Of a stretch of 64,000 bases of DNA, positions 27,507 through 37,073 are shown piece by piece. Location of the stretch: the NCBI RefSeq assembly GCF_001444405.1, contig NZ_CP013187.1, positions 2,666,001-2,730,000 of the forward strand. Reading direction: 5' to 3'. A program made the translations under genes and the position numbers. This DNA is from Pseudoalteromonas phenolica. GTDB taxonomy: Bacteria > Pseudomonadota > Gammaproteobacteria > Enterobacterales > Alteromonadaceae. The notes beneath the pieces are model-generated. The model did no database searches. It saw only the letters and a program-made list of their open reading frames with translations, and was not told where the DNA came from. Numbering within the stretch: position 1 is the first letter of the stretch; every line of letters starts with the position of its first letter.

Positions 27507-28748
27507 TCAACTGACCCTATCAATTGTGTCAACCTTTCCTAATACGTGAATTGACAGTAAATCTTCTTTATAAACATTGAATGGGTCTTCACTCAAAACA
27601 ACATAACCGCCATCATCTGTTACCCCATTTTGCATAGCTGCACAAATTGTTTGTAAACTTTGAGGCTGTTTTTTATTTATCGCTTGGTTTTTTAAAGTAG
27701 TAAAAAGAGTTCTCAAAGGAGATAAAGGCTCTACCGGATACTCAGGAGATATATGAACTTCATAATCACCATCATTTATGGCGTCACTGACTACTTTTAC
27801 AGGTAAAGCATATTGCTGATAATAGTCGATAACCTGTTTAGAGAATTTATGTGTGTCATTTACTAGTAACGAACTAAACCCTGCCTCTTTACTTTTATAT
27901 AAAATATCATCAATCGTTGTGAGCAGGTGAGATGCTTGCTGTCGCAGCTGCTCCTCTGGAAAAATATCAATCAGCCATAGTAATTGCTGGTCAAACAACC
28001 CCCCTTGCTCATCTAACAACCTTTTAAACGCTTCAAAATGCTTAAAAGGTGAATTCCCTTTTAGTTGATTAAAAATCAGTTCAGCAGTGATATCATTGAC
28101 ATAAGCAATTGGTAAATGAGCATCCAAAATACAAATTGGTCGGCATATATCTAAGCTGTTCATGATTTGATGTATGGTTGGGTGATTGTCTGAAATGGGC
28201 ATGATGTTCGAATGTAGCCCATAACCAAGTAACCAGTCTTTTTCAGATAAGCTTTTATCTAGATAAAGTAATGCCCTCGTAATATAGCTGGCGTTATAGT
28301 TAGGCATCTCTTTTAACCATTCAATATGAAACCCAAATGGACCGAAATTAAACCATTGCTGCAGCAATGAAGCCGTCACCAAACTCATATTTTTTTTATA
28401 AAAGCATGGAAGAACTGTTTGACTTGCAGCTAGTTCGATAAAAGTGGCATGCATAGAATGCTTTTTTAAGAAAAACTCGATCTCAGCCAAAGAAGCAAAT
28501 AGAGGCTCACTATCATTCGTCAGTAAGATTGCTTCATAAAGAGTTTTTGTGCCATTTGATAATTGATAGAATTTTCCACCATACAGCACCCTAGCTCCAC
28601 ATCTACTTATTTCTTGCTGTTGATTAATGAATCTATGGTAGTGGGAATGAGCAAGGGATTCTAAACAAATTAAACTAGATATTTTGTCTAGCAACACATC
28701 AAAAAATTGATGTTGCAATGTAAATTGAAGATGAGTATCAGCAACCAT
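27507..28748 (-). CDS. Hypothetical protein, unrecognised (413 aa)
   Basis: Not recognised. A soluble-looking 413-residue protein without signal peptide or membrane segments, rich in Leu, Gln and His. Segments such as GPFGFHIEWLKEM, PICILDAHLPIAYVND and GFSSLLVNDTH suggest a mixed alpha/beta fold. They vaguely recall degenerate EAL-type barrels near a GGDEF gene, but no EAL signature or catalytic residues can be matched, so this is not claimed. It ends 20 bp from gloA, convergent to it. Confidence 0.6.
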   Translation of the reverse strand: MVADTHLQFTLQHQFFDVLLDKISSLICLESLAHSHYHRFINQQQEISRCGARVLYGGKFYQLSNGTKTLYEAILLTNDSEPLFASLAEIEFFLKKHSMHATFIELAASQTVLPCFYKKNMSLVTASLLQQWFNFGPFGFHIEWLKEMPNYNASYITRALLYLDKSLSEKDWLLGYGLHSNIMPISDNHPTIHQIMNSLDICRPICILDAHLPIAYVNDITAELIFNQLKGNSPFKHFEAFKRLLDEQGGLFDQQLLWLIDIFPEEQLRQQASHLLTTIDDILYKSKEAGFSSLLVNDTHKFSKQVIDYYQQYALPVKVVSDAINDGDYEVHISPEYPVEPLSPLRTLFTTLKNQAINKKQPQSLQTICAAMQNGVTDDGGYVVLSEDPFNVYKEDLLSIHVLGKVDTIDRVS

Positions 28749-29011
28749 AATTAACGCTCCCTGTTACACTAATTGTTTAAATTAAGTGAGAAATAAAAAG
28801 CAAAGAAAACGTGTCTTTAGCTAAATGCTATTTAGTTTTTCTTGGCTACTACTTCTTAACTGCTCTATCTTCTGCATCCTTACAGTTTTGAATAGACAAT
28901 TATTAACACTATGAGTAAACGCTTTAATCCCTAAAGATGATTGAACCTTTCTTTTATACGTTAACTTTAAATTATCATGCTGACTTTGCAATTACACGGT
29001 ATTACAGGTAT
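28749..29011. other. Intergenic stretch with no gene seen
   Basis: AT-rich DNA between the unrecognised gene and the greA terminator. It must hold the promoter of the former. No repeat, RNA or convincing reading frame is visible. Confidence 0.5.
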
Positions 29012-29040
29012 AAAAAAAGCCAAGCTAATGCTTGGCTTTC
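29012..29040 (-). terminator. Intrinsic terminator after greA
   Basis: A GCCAAGC/GCTTGGC stem, TAAT loop; the minus-strand tail is TTTTTTT. Confidence 0.9.
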
Positions 29041-29062
29041 AGAGAATATCTACAACAAGAAA

Positions 29063-29539
29063 TTAGATGTACTGAACTTCAATAATTTCGAATTCAACAT
29101 CACCATTTGGTGTTTTGATGGTTACCGCATCATCTAACTCTTTACCAATCAAACCGCGTGCAATTGGCGAGTTAAATGAAATCAGATTGTTTTTGATGTC
29201 TGCTTCATCATCACCCACGATGCGGTAAGTTGTTTCTTCGTCTGTGTCACAATTCACGATTGTCACTGTAGAACCGAAAATAACTTTGCCATTATTTTGC
29301 ATCTTAGTAACGTCAATGATTTGTACAGTCGACAGTTTTGCTTCAATTTCTTGAATACGACCTTCACAGAACCCCTGCTCTTCACGTGCAGCATGGTATT
29401 CAGCATTTTCTTTTAAGTCACCGTGTTCACGGGCTTCCGCAATGTCAGCCACGATCTTAGGACGGCGAACTGTTTTTAATTCGTTTAGCTCTTCACGCAG
29501 TAATTGCTCACCACGTACTGTCATCGGAGTTTGTTGCAT
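29063..29539 (-). CDS. greA: Transcription elongation factor GreA
   Basis: 158 residues, full length. The N-terminal coiled coil with the acidic tip (EAREHGDLKENAEYHAAREEQ, split around residues 38-58) reaches the RNA polymerase active site and induces transcript cleavage in stalled complexes. The C-terminal FKBP-like domain (~80-158) has YRIVGDDEAD and SPIARGLIGK. It lies after carAB, a common order in gammaproteobacteria, but a terminator separates it from carB. Confidence 0.97.
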   Translation of the reverse strand: MQQTPMTVRGEQLLREELNELKTVRRPKIVADIAEAREHGDLKENAEYHAAREEQGFCEGRIQEIEAKLSTVQIIDVTKMQNNGKVIFGSTVTIVNCDTDEETTYRIVGDDEADIKNNLISFNSPIARGLIGKELDDAVTIKTPNGDVEFEIIEVQYI

Positions 29540-29566
29540 TGTCTTTCTTTCCCAGAAGTACAGAAG

Positions 29567-29593
29567 TAAAAGCCCGGTAAAACCGGGCTTTTA
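29567..29593 (-). terminator. Intrinsic terminator between carB and greA
   Basis: TAAAAGCCCGGT/ACCGGGCTTTTA perfect stem with a short AA loop, symmetrical, in the carB-greA gap. Confidence 0.85.
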
Positions 29594-29653
29594 TATTTCA
29601 ATTAATTGACTAAGTCTATATCACGATGCATAGACTAGGCAATGCCTCGACAA

Positions 29654-32600
29654 TTAATTTACGCGCTTGTGTAGCTCTTGTACTGAAGAAACCGTTGCAC
29701 GGTCATCTGCAGAGTTTGCTTTACAGTTAGCAAATGCAGCGTTAAGCGTTGTTGTGTAATTTACTTTACCTTGCAGTGCACCACGACGAAGTACTTTAGA
29801 ATCTTCAATCGCTTGACGACCTTCAGTCGTGTTTACAATGTAGCTGTACTCGCCATTCTTAATACGGTCAAGAATATGAGGACGACCTTCGTAAACCTTG
29901 TTTACGCGACGCGCTTCAATACCTGCTTCTTCAAGTGCTTTCGCAGTACCGCCAGTTGCATCTAGTTCGAAGCCTAATTCACGCATCGTACGAGCAAGCT
30001 CAACAATACGCTTCTTATCGCTGTTGCGAACTGAAAGTAGCGCACGGCCACCACGTGGCATTACGTTACCTGCACCAAGCTGTGCTTTAGCGAATGCTTC
30101 AGCGAATGTGTCACCCACACCCATAACTTCACCGGTTGAACGCATTTCAGGACCACGCATTGGGTCAACGCCCGGGAATTTAGCGAATGGAAGTACCACT
30201 TCTTTTACGCTGTAGTAAGGAGGAATAATTTCTTTCGTCACGCCTTGGCTTGCAAGTGACTGACCCGCCATACAACGCGCAGCTACTTTAGCAAGTGCAA
30301 CACCCGTTGCCTTAGATACAAATGGTACAGTACGCGCTGCACGAGGGTTAACCTCGATTAGGTATACTTCGCCATCTTTAACAGCAAACTGGGTATTCAT
30401 TAGACCCACAACGCCAAGCTCTAACGCCATGCGTGTTACTTGGTCACGCATGCGATCTTGGATTTCAGGGCTTAATGAGTAAGCTGGTAGTGAACATGCT
30501 GAGTCACCTGAGTGAACACCTGCTTGCTCGATGTGCTCCATGATACCACCAATGATAACTTGCTCACCGTCACAAATAGCATCTACGTCGATTTCAATCG
30601 CGTCATCTAGGAAACGGTCAAGTAGAACTGGCGCTTCGTTAGACGCTTGTACCGCTTCAGTCATGTAACGACGTAAATCGTCTTCGTCGTATACGATTTC
30701 CATCGCGCGACCACCCAGTACGTATGAAGGGCGAACAACCAGTGGGAAACCGATTTCTTGAGACTTAGCCACTGCCTCTTCTAGTGAAGTAACCGTTGCA
30801 TTCTCAGGCTGAAGCAGGTCTAAACGCTCAACCATTTGCTGGAAGCGCTCACGGTCTTCAGCACGGTCGATTGCATCTGGTGAAGTACCAATGATTGGCA
30901 CACCGTTCGCTTCAAGTTCACGCGCTAGTTTAAGTGGTGTTTGACCACCGTACTGCACGATAACGCCTTTTGGCTTTTCAACACGAACGATTTCTAATAC
31001 GTCTTCTAACGTGATTGGCTCAAAGAATAGACGGTCTGATGTGTCGTAGTCAGTTGAAACAGTCTCAGGGTTACAGTTAACCATGATAGTCTCGTAGCCG
31101 TCTTCGCGCATTGCAAGGGCTGCGTGTACACAACAGTAATCGAATTCGATACCTTGACCGATACGGTTAGGGCCGCCGCCGATAACCATGATCTTGTCTT
31201 TGTCAGACGGGTTTGCTTCACACTCTTCATCGTATGATGAGTACATGTAAGCTGTGTCTGAGCTAAATTCTGCCGCACACGTATCTACTCGCTTGTATAC
31301 AGGCAATACTTCTAAAGTATGACGCTTCTTACGTACTTCTGACTCGCTTACGCCTAATAGCTCAGCGATACGTGCATCAGCAAAACCTTTACGCTTTAAG
31401 CGGCGTAAGAAATCTTTGTTCAAGCCAGCCATGCCGCCTTCAACGATTTTTGCTTCATCTTTGATGATGTCTTCGATTTGAACTAGGTACCAACGGTCAA
31501 TCTTAGTCAGCTCAAACACATCTTCAACGCTCATACCGTGACGCATTGCATCTGCAACGAACCAAATACGCTCTGCACCTGGCTCACGTAATTCACGAAC
31601 GATTTTTTCATTTGCATTCGGATCGTCAAGCGCAACAATTGGGTTGAAGCCCGTTGCACCAACTTCTAAACCACGAAGTGCTTTTTGAAGAGACTCTTGC
31701 TGGTTACGGCCGATTGCCATAACTTCACCTACCGACTTCATCTGAGTCGTTAGACGGTCGTTAGAACCTGCGAATTTTTCGAAGTTGAAACGAGGGATCT
31801 TAGTTACAACGTAGTCAATTGACGGCTCGAACGAAGCAGGTGTTGCGCCACCTGTGATGTCGTTTTGAAGCTCGTCTAGCGTATAACCTACTGCTAATTT
31901 TGCAGCGATTTTCGCAATTGGGAAACCCGTTGCTTTTGATGCAAGTGCAGATGAACGAGATACACGCGGGTTCATCTCAATGATAACCATGCGGCCATCA
32001 GCTGGATTTACACCAAACTGAACGTTTGAACCACCTGTTTCAACACCGATCTCACGAAGAACCGCCATCGATGCGTTACGCATTAGCTGATATTCTTTGT
32101 CAGTTAGTGTTTGTGCTGGTGCTACAGTGATTGAGTCACCTGTGTGAACACCCATAGGGTCGAAGTTCTCGATAGAACATACGATGATACAGTTGTCGTT
32201 TTTGTCACGTACAACTTCCATCTCGTACTCTTTCCAACCTAGTAAGCTTTCATCAATTAGAAGCTCGCTTGTAGGTGAAAGGTCAAGACCACGAGTACAG
32301 ATCTCTTCGAACTCTTCCATGTTGTAAGCAACACCACCACCGGTACCGCCCATGGTGAAAGAAGGGCGAATAATACATGGGAAGCCGATACGTGTTAACG
32401 TGTCACGTGCTTCATCCATTGAGTGTGCGATTTCTGCGCGAGGACACTCAAGGCCAATGGCCTTCATCGCAGCATCAAAACGCTCACGGTTTTCTGCTTT
32501 GTCGATTGCATCTGCTGTTGCACCTATTAGCTCAACGCCATGCTTTGCAAGTACGCCGTGCTTGTCTAGGTCAAGTGCACAGTTAAGCGCAGTCTGACCA

Positions 32601-32872
32601 CCCATTGTAGGTAATACAGCATCTGGCTTTTCTTTTTCAATGATGCGCTCAACAACTTCCCAGTGAATTGGCTCGATGTAAGTCGCATCAGCCATTTCAG
32701 GGTCAGTCATGATAGTTGCAGGGTTTGAGTTAACTAGGATAACTCGGTAACCCTCTTCTCTAAGTGCTTTACAAGCTTGCGCGCCTGAGTAGTCAAACTC
32801 ACACGCCTGACCGATAACGATCGGGCCTGCACCTAAAATTAGAATACTTTGTATGTCGGTACGTTTTGGCAT
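29654..32872 (-). CDS. carB: Carbamoyl-phosphate synthase large subunit
   Basis: 1072 residues, the full two-fold duplicated enzyme. Each half starts with a biotin-carboxylase-like ATP-grasp unit (ILGAGPIVIGQACEFDYSG near the N terminus and IMVIGGGPNRIGQGIEFDYC near residue 555). The C-terminal MGS-like allosteric domain follows (~940-1072; VRNSDKKRIVELARTM, DATGGTAKALEEAG). It makes carbamoyl phosphate for arginine and pyrimidines using ammonia channelled from CarA. It starts 16 bp after carA. Confidence 0.98.
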   Translation of the reverse strand: MPKRTDIQSILILGAGPIVIGQACEFDYSGAQACKALREEGYRVILVNSNPATIMTDPEMADATYIEPIHWEVVERIIEKEKPDAVLPTMGGQTALNCALDLDKHGVLAKHGVELIGATADAIDKAENRERFDAAMKAIGLECPRAEIAHSMDEARDTLTRIGFPCIIRPSFTMGGTGGGVAYNMEEFEEICTRGLDLSPTSELLIDESLLGWKEYEMEVVRDKNDNCIIVCSIENFDPMGVHTGDSITVAPAQTLTDKEYQLMRNASMAVLREIGVETGGSNVQFGVNPADGRMVIIEMNPRVSRSSALASKATGFPIAKIAAKLAVGYTLDELQNDITGGATPASFEPSIDYVVTKIPRFNFEKFAGSNDRLTTQMKSVGEVMAIGRNQQESLQKALRGLEVGATGFNPIVALDDPNANEKIVRELREPGAERIWFVADAMRHGMSVEDVFELTKIDRWYLVQIEDIIKDEAKIVEGGMAGLNKDFLRRLKRKGFADARIAELLGVSESEVRKKRHTLEVLPVYKRVDTCAAEFSSDTAYMYSSYDEECEANPSDKDKIMVIGGGPNRIGQGIEFDYCCVHAALAMREDGYETIMVNCNPETVSTDYDTSDRLFFEPITLEDVLEIVRVEKPKGVIVQYGGQTPLKLARELEANGVPIIGTSPDAIDRAEDRERFQQMVERLDLLQPENATVTSLEEAVAKSQEIGFPLVVRPSYVLGGRAMEIVYDEDDLRRYMTEAVQASNEAPVLLDRFLDDAIEIDVDAICDGEQVIIGGIMEHIEQAGVHSGDSACSLPAYSLSPEIQDRMRDQVTRMALELGVVGLMNTQFAVKDGEVYLIEVNPRAARTVPFVSKATGVALAKVAARCMAGQSLASQGVTKEIIPPYYSVKEVVLPFAKFPGVDPMRGPEMRSTGEVMGVGDTFAEAFAKAQLGAGNVMPRGGRALLSVRNSDKKRIVELARTMRELGFELDATGGTAKALEEAGIEARRVNKVYEGRPHILDRIKNGEYSYIVNTTEGRQAIEDSKVLRRGALQGKVNYTTTLNAAFANCKANSADDRATVSSVQELHKRVN

Positions 32873-32888
32873 GGTTACTCCGCTCTAA

Positions 32889-34022
32889 TTACGCTTTACG
32901 TGCTTGCATTAGTTCAATGAAATGGTCGAACAGTGGCGCAGCGTCGTGAGGACCTGGGCTCGCTTCTGGGTGACCTTGGAAGCTAAATGCTGGCTTATCA
33001 GTACGGTGAATACCTTGTAATGTGCCATCGAATAACGATACGTGCGTCGCACGTAAGTTTTCTGGTAGGCTTGCTTCATCTGCTGCGAAACCGTGGTTTT
33101 GCGCAGTGATCATAACAACATTACGGTCTAGGTCTTTAACCGGGTGGTTACCACCGTGGTGACCAAACTTCATTTTCACCGTTTGTGCGCCTGAAGCTAG
33201 GGCTAAAAGCTGGTGACCTAAACAGATACCAAAAATTGGTGTGTCTGTTTCAAGGAAAGTTTTGATTGCTTCGATAGCGTAAGTACACGGCTCTGGATCA
33301 CCAGGACCATTCGAAAGGAAGATACCATCTGGGTTTAGTGCTAACACGTCTGCAGCGGAGGTTTCTGCAGGAACAACTGTTAGTTTACAACCGCGGTCTA
33401 CTAGCATACGAAGGATGTTTTTCTTCACACCGAAGTCATAAGCAACAACGTGGAATTTTGCATCTTCGTCAGCAAGTGTTTTAAAGCCCTCGCCAAGCGT
33501 CCAGCTTGTCTCGTTCCATGTGTACTGCTCTTTTGTACACACAACTTTGGCTAAATCCATACCTTTTAGGCCCGGGAAAGCTTGTGCAGCTTCTAGTGCC
33601 TTTTGCTCGTCAATATCACCAGCGATGATACAACCGTTTTGCGCGCCTTTATCACGTAAAATACGCGTTAACTTACGTGTATCGATATCTGCGATACCTA
33701 AAATATTGCGCTGCTTTAAGTAATCATCTAGTGATTGCTCGTTACGGAAGTTACTAGCAAGCAAAGGTAAGTCACGAATTACTAGGCCTTTCGCCCAGAT
33801 TTTATTCGCTTCTTCATCTTCGCTATTAGTACCCGTATTACCGATATGCGGGTAAGTCAGAGTTACGATCTGTTCTGCGTACGATGGATCAGTCAAAATT
33901 TCCTGATAACCAGTCATCGAAGTGTTGAATACAACTTCACCAACTGACATACCGTCAGCACCGATAGCTGTACCGCGGAACACTGTGCCGTCTTCTAGGA
34001 CTAACAGAGCGGATTTAGTCAA
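32889..34022 (-). CDS. carA: Carbamoyl-phosphate synthase small subunit
   Basis: 377 residues; supplies ammonia from glutamine to CarB. The class I glutamine amidotransferase domain is C-terminal, with the nucleophile Cys in FGICLGHQLLALA and the His-Glu pair in FQGHPEASPGPHD. The N-terminal CPSase domain shows VFNTSMTGYQEILTDPSYA. Translation starts at TTG (34022; MTKSALLVLEDG) behind an excellent AGGAGG. A strong hairpin terminator lies directly before the ribosome site. Confidence 0.97.
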   Translation of the reverse strand: MTKSALLVLEDGTVFRGTAIGADGMSVGEVVFNTSMTGYQEILTDPSYAEQIVTLTYPHIGNTGTNSEDEEANKIWAKGLVIRDLPLLASNFRNEQSLDDYLKQRNILGIADIDTRKLTRILRDKGAQNGCIIAGDIDEQKALEAAQAFPGLKGMDLAKVVCTKEQYTWNETSWTLGEGFKTLADEDAKFHVVAYDFGVKKNILRMLVDRGCKLTVVPAETSAADVLALNPDGIFLSNGPGDPEPCTYAIEAIKTFLETDTPIFGICLGHQLLALASGAQTVKMKFGHHGGNHPVKDLDRNVVMITAQNHGFAADEASLPENLRATHVSLFDGTLQGIHRTDKPAFSFQGHPEASPGPHDAAPLFDHFIELMQARKA

Positions 34023-34039
34023 GTTAACCTCCTAATGGT

Positions 34040-34079
34040 AAAAAACGGGACCCAGCCAACAAAGCCGGAATACCCGTTT
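34040..34079 (-). terminator. Hairpin terminator in the carA leader (possible attenuator)
   Basis: On the minus strand AAACGGG....CCGGC-loop-GCTGG..CCCGTTT is followed by U6, ending 6 bases before the carA AGGAGG. It is either the dapB terminator or an attenuator controlling carAB. Confidence 0.75.
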
Positions 34080-34233
34080 AAAAAGCGCTTGGTAACACGC
34101 CACTTATAAAAATTTGGCAAATTCCAAGTATTTTAGATGAAAACTTGAGAAAGGTCTATGAGAAAACCTTAAAAAATTAAAAATATCCCCTTTAACTGTT
34201 TTTTTACTTGAAACGGTTAAAAAAGTAACTTTT

Positions 34234-35034
34234 CTACCTAAATCCTAGCACATCTTGCATGGTATAAAGTCCAACAGGCTTGTCTTTTAACCAAGCTGCA
34301 GCCCTTACAGCACCTTTAGCAAAGGTCATTTTAGAGCTTGCTTTGTGGGTTAATTCAAGTCTTTCGCCTTCTGCAGCAAAGTAAGCCGTATGTTCACCTA
34401 CTATGTCACCGCCACGCATCACTGAATAGCCAATCTCTTTTTGAGATTTTTCATGCTCATCTTGACTACGATCAAAAACAGCAACTTCATCATGATCCCA
34501 GCCTTTGGCCTGTGCAATCGCTTCACCAATCATCAAAGCAGTCCCCGATGGGGCATCGATTTTGTGTCTATGGTGCAACTCGAACACTTCAATATCTACG
34601 TCATCGCTCAGCGTTTTTGCAGCTTGTTTTACAAGGTTTTCTAACAAGTTGATACCCACAGAGAAATTACGAGAGAACACGATTGGAATATGTTTCGCCG
34701 CTTGTTCAAGCTCTGTCATATCTTCAGCTGTTAAACCTGTTGTGCCAATAACTAAAGGCGTTTTACGCGCTAGCGCTGTTGCTAAGTGCTTTTTCATACC
34801 TGCAGGTAAAGTGAAATCAATGGCTACATCAACGTCTTCGGCAATCACAGCTTCGGTTGAGAAAGCAACGCCCGTTTCACCCTGATTAATAAAATGCTGC
34901 ACTTTAGTGCCAATTAAATCATGTTGGTCACGTACATAAGCCGCCGCGAGTGAAGTATTACCTGAAATAAGCGCTGCTTCACACAACACTTTGCCCATTC
35001 GGCCATTGGCGCCAAAAATTGCGATGTTAGTCAT
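34234..35034 (-). CDS. dapB: 4-hydroxy-tetrahydrodipicolinate reductase
   Basis: DapB performs the NAD(P)H-dependent step of lysine/diaminopimelate synthesis. The start at 35034 (266 aa, MTNIAIFGANGRMGKVL) matches the family; ATGs 6 and 12 bases upstream are less likely. Seen: the Rossmann GANGRMG loop, GTTGLT, the catalytic EVFELHHRHKIDAPSGTA box with His and Lys, and a C-terminal GLYTMQDVLGFR. It lies upstream of carA in the same direction, the usual dapB-carA-carB order. Confidence 0.97.
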   Translation of the reverse strand: MTNIAIFGANGRMGKVLCEAALISGNTSLAAAYVRDQHDLIGTKVQHFINQGETGVAFSTEAVIAEDVDVAIDFTLPAGMKKHLATALARKTPLVIGTTGLTAEDMTELEQAAKHIPIVFSRNFSVGINLLENLVKQAAKTLSDDVDIEVFELHHRHKIDAPSGTALMIGEAIAQAKGWDHDEVAVFDRSQDEHEKSQKEIGYSVMRGGDIVGEHTAYFAAEGERLELTHKASSKMTFAKGAVRAAAWLKDKPVGLYTMQDVLGFR

Positions 35035-35046
35035 ATTCATCCCCAT

Positions 35047-35396
35047 TCAAATTTTCTGTGTTTATACAGAGTTTGTTGCCATAAATCATCTTTAAAAATT
35101 TCATATATTATGTTTTCGCTGAAACTTCAGTTAGCTCCATTACTGAAATTAAGCCTCATATAATGAAGAAAAGCGCAATAACTAAATTAGCTGACGAAAT
35201 CTGCATGGAATGCAATAAAGGTTCAGAAGTTAATAGTTAAGTCATAAACACGATATAACCAATAAATGATAATGTTCATTTAAAATAGGTTTGTGCTTTT
35301 CAAAAGCCTGCCTAGCATTATCTGTTATGCAGCTACCCTCTAATTTATAGATAAAAGATTAAAGTCACATTGTAGGGCTTTTTTCATGGATTAAGT
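35047..35396. other. Intergenic region between dapB and the nhaC-type gene
   Basis: About 350 bp without a gene. It must contain the dapB promoter (minus strand). AAAGCCTGCCTA near 35303 and TAGGGCTTTTTT near 35372 could pair weakly. No recognised riboswitch or repeat was seen. Confidence 0.4.
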
Positions 35397-35425
35397 TTGA
35401 CAAAACATCTAGCCATCTATACATT
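35397..35425 (+). promoter_or_regulatory. Probable sigma-70 promoter of the nhaC-type gene
   Basis: TTGACA (35397-35402), 17-base spacer, TACATT (35420-35425). It gives a leader of about 85 bases. Confidence 0.5.
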
Positions 35426-35450
35426 CACACATCCTTTTTTATCGCTTGAA

Positions 35451-35485
35451 TTATGCACGCAATTGTGTGAACAATGATTGCATAA
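35451..35485. promoter_or_regulatory. 35-bp nested palindrome before the nhaC-type gene
   Basis: TTATGCA...TGCATAA encloses ATTGT-GTGA-ACAAT. Its symmetry and position between promoter and start suggest a dimeric repressor site or an mRNA hairpin. Confidence 0.45.
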
Positions 35486-35517
35486 TAAAAATAACTATTT
35501 CTTAATATGAGGTTTAC

Positions 35518-36831
35518 ATGCAGGCGTCTGTAAACAAGGTAGCAGCCAAGTTGTCGCTACTGCCTTTACTAACCTTTGTGGCACTCTTTTTAGGTGCAGG
35601 CTTATACCTACAATCGCAAGGCGTAGATTATGCGTTCTACCAGTTGCCTGCGCCTGTAGCAATATTACCTGCCATCGTTATCGCATTTTGGGTTAACCGC
35701 AAACCGATCAATGACAGTGTAGACACCTTTATAAAAGGTGCGGGTCACTCAAATATCATCACCATGTGCTTAATCTACTTATTAGCAGGTGCGTTTTCTG
35801 CTGTTGCAGGCGCAACAGGTGGTGTCGATGCGGTTGTCAATGCTGGTTTATCGCTTATTCCGCCTTCAATGCTTCTACCAGGCCTCTTTTTAATTGCTGC
35901 CGTAGTGTCAACTGCGATGGGTACATCAATGGGTACCATAGGTGCTATCGGTCCGATTGCGTATGCCGTATCACTTAAAACAGGTATAGACCCAGCGCTT
36001 ATGGCGGGCACCATAGTTTCTGGTGCGATGTTTGGTGATAACTTATCTATTATTTCTGACACCACCATTGCTGCAACACGTACGCAGGGCTGTGAAATGA
36101 AAGATAAGTTTAAAGAAAACTTAAAGATTGCCATCCCAGCAGCTATTTTAACTATCGCCCTACTGACTTTCCTAACCCCTGAGCCACAGGCCGTAGAAAC
36201 CAAAGACTTTGATTGGTTATTAGTATTACCTTATGCGTTTATCTTAGTACTGGCTGTTGCGGGTCTAAATGTATTCGTGGTGCTATTTAGTGGCATCATC
36301 TTCGCCGCAGCGATGGGCTTTACGGCCAACTATGAAATCGGCAGTTTCGCTAAAGACGTTTATAAAGGCTTCAGCGATATGCAAGAGATTTTCTTGCTGT
36401 CTATGTTCATTGGCGGTCTGTCTGAGTTTATCCGTGTGAATGGCGGTCTTGATTATCTGGCACATAAAATCCAAGGTTTAACGGCGTTTATCGCAAAGTT
36501 TCACCGTAAAGTAGCGGATCAATTAGGCATTGCTGCACTGGTACTGACCTCTAACCTATGTATTGCTAACAATACCGTAAGTATTATTGTTGCTGGCCCG
36601 GTCGCAAAGAAGCTAGCTGAAGACGGAAAAATTTCAGCGAAACGCTCAGCAAGCTTACTCGATATTTTTGCATGTGTAATGCAAGGGTCGTTACCTTATG
36701 GTGCACAAGCATTATTACTTGGCGCGACCTTCAAGATCAGTCCATGGGATGTCTCAACATCATCTTTCTACTGCTTTATTTTAGCATTCACCGCCATAGC
36801 AGTAATCTGCTTGCGCAGAAATAAAGCATAA
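35518..36831 (+). CDS. NhaC-family Na+/H+ antiporter-like protein
   Basis: 437 residues with about eleven hydrophobic segments. Family features: AMGTSMGTIGAIGPIAYAV, GAMFGDNLSIISDTTIAA (an NhaC-type core motif with conserved acidic residues) and ACVMQGSLPYGAQALLLGA. Members exchange Na+/H+ or organic ions across the inner membrane; the true substrate is not given by sequence. GAGG lies 5 bases before the ATG. Transcribed alone. Confidence 0.88.
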   Translation: MQASVNKVAAKLSLLPLLTFVALFLGAGLYLQSQGVDYAFYQLPAPVAILPAIVIAFWVNRKPINDSVDTFIKGAGHSNIITMCLIYLLAGAFSAVAGATGGVDAVVNAGLSLIPPSMLLPGLFLIAAVVSTAMGTSMGTIGAIGPIAYAVSLKTGIDPALMAGTIVSGAMFGDNLSIISDTTIAATRTQGCEMKDKFKENLKIAIPAAILTIALLTFLTPEPQAVETKDFDWLLVLPYAFILVLAVAGLNVFVVLFSGIIFAAAMGFTANYEIGSFAKDVYKGFSDMQEIFLLSMFIGGLSEFIRVNGGLDYLAHKIQGLTAFIAKFHRKVADQLGIAALVLTSNLCIANNTVSIIVAGPVAKKLAEDGKISAKRSASLLDIFACVMQGSLPYGAQALLLGATFKISPWDVSTSSFYCFILAFTAIAVICLRRNKA

Positions 36832-36858
36832 AGACTAACAAAAACCACTTTTCTTGAT

Positions 36859-36889
36859 TTATAGCCCCAATTTCTTTGGGGCTATAAAT
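36859..36889 (+). terminator. Hairpin after the nhaC-type gene
   Basis: An ATAGCCCCAA/TTGGGGCTAT stem with a short loop, 28 bases after the stop. No good T-tract, so termination is less certain. Confidence 0.5.
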
Positions 36890-37073
36890 ATACCCAAAAT
36901 ACCTCAAAAACAATGTTCAGAGCGCTTCTTAGTAGTTCTAGAAATGCAATGCCTCTCTACTTTCAATGCTCTTTTTATACTTATCATAAGTGAATAAGCA
37001 CTTCCTTAGACGAGTTTGATTGACTTTCATACTGCGTCATCTATTTTCGATTTAGAACCACTAAATCATCAAA

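Noticed and set aside
31006..31278. Open frames antisense to or out of frame with carB, pheT, tamB and the TonB receptor
   Set aside because: They lie wholly within well-supported genes, have no recognisable domains and no ribosome sites.
35047..35517. Lysine or other riboswitch before the NhaC-type gene
   Set aside because: Only a weak long-range pairing was found, and none of the conserved riboswitch core elements could be matched.
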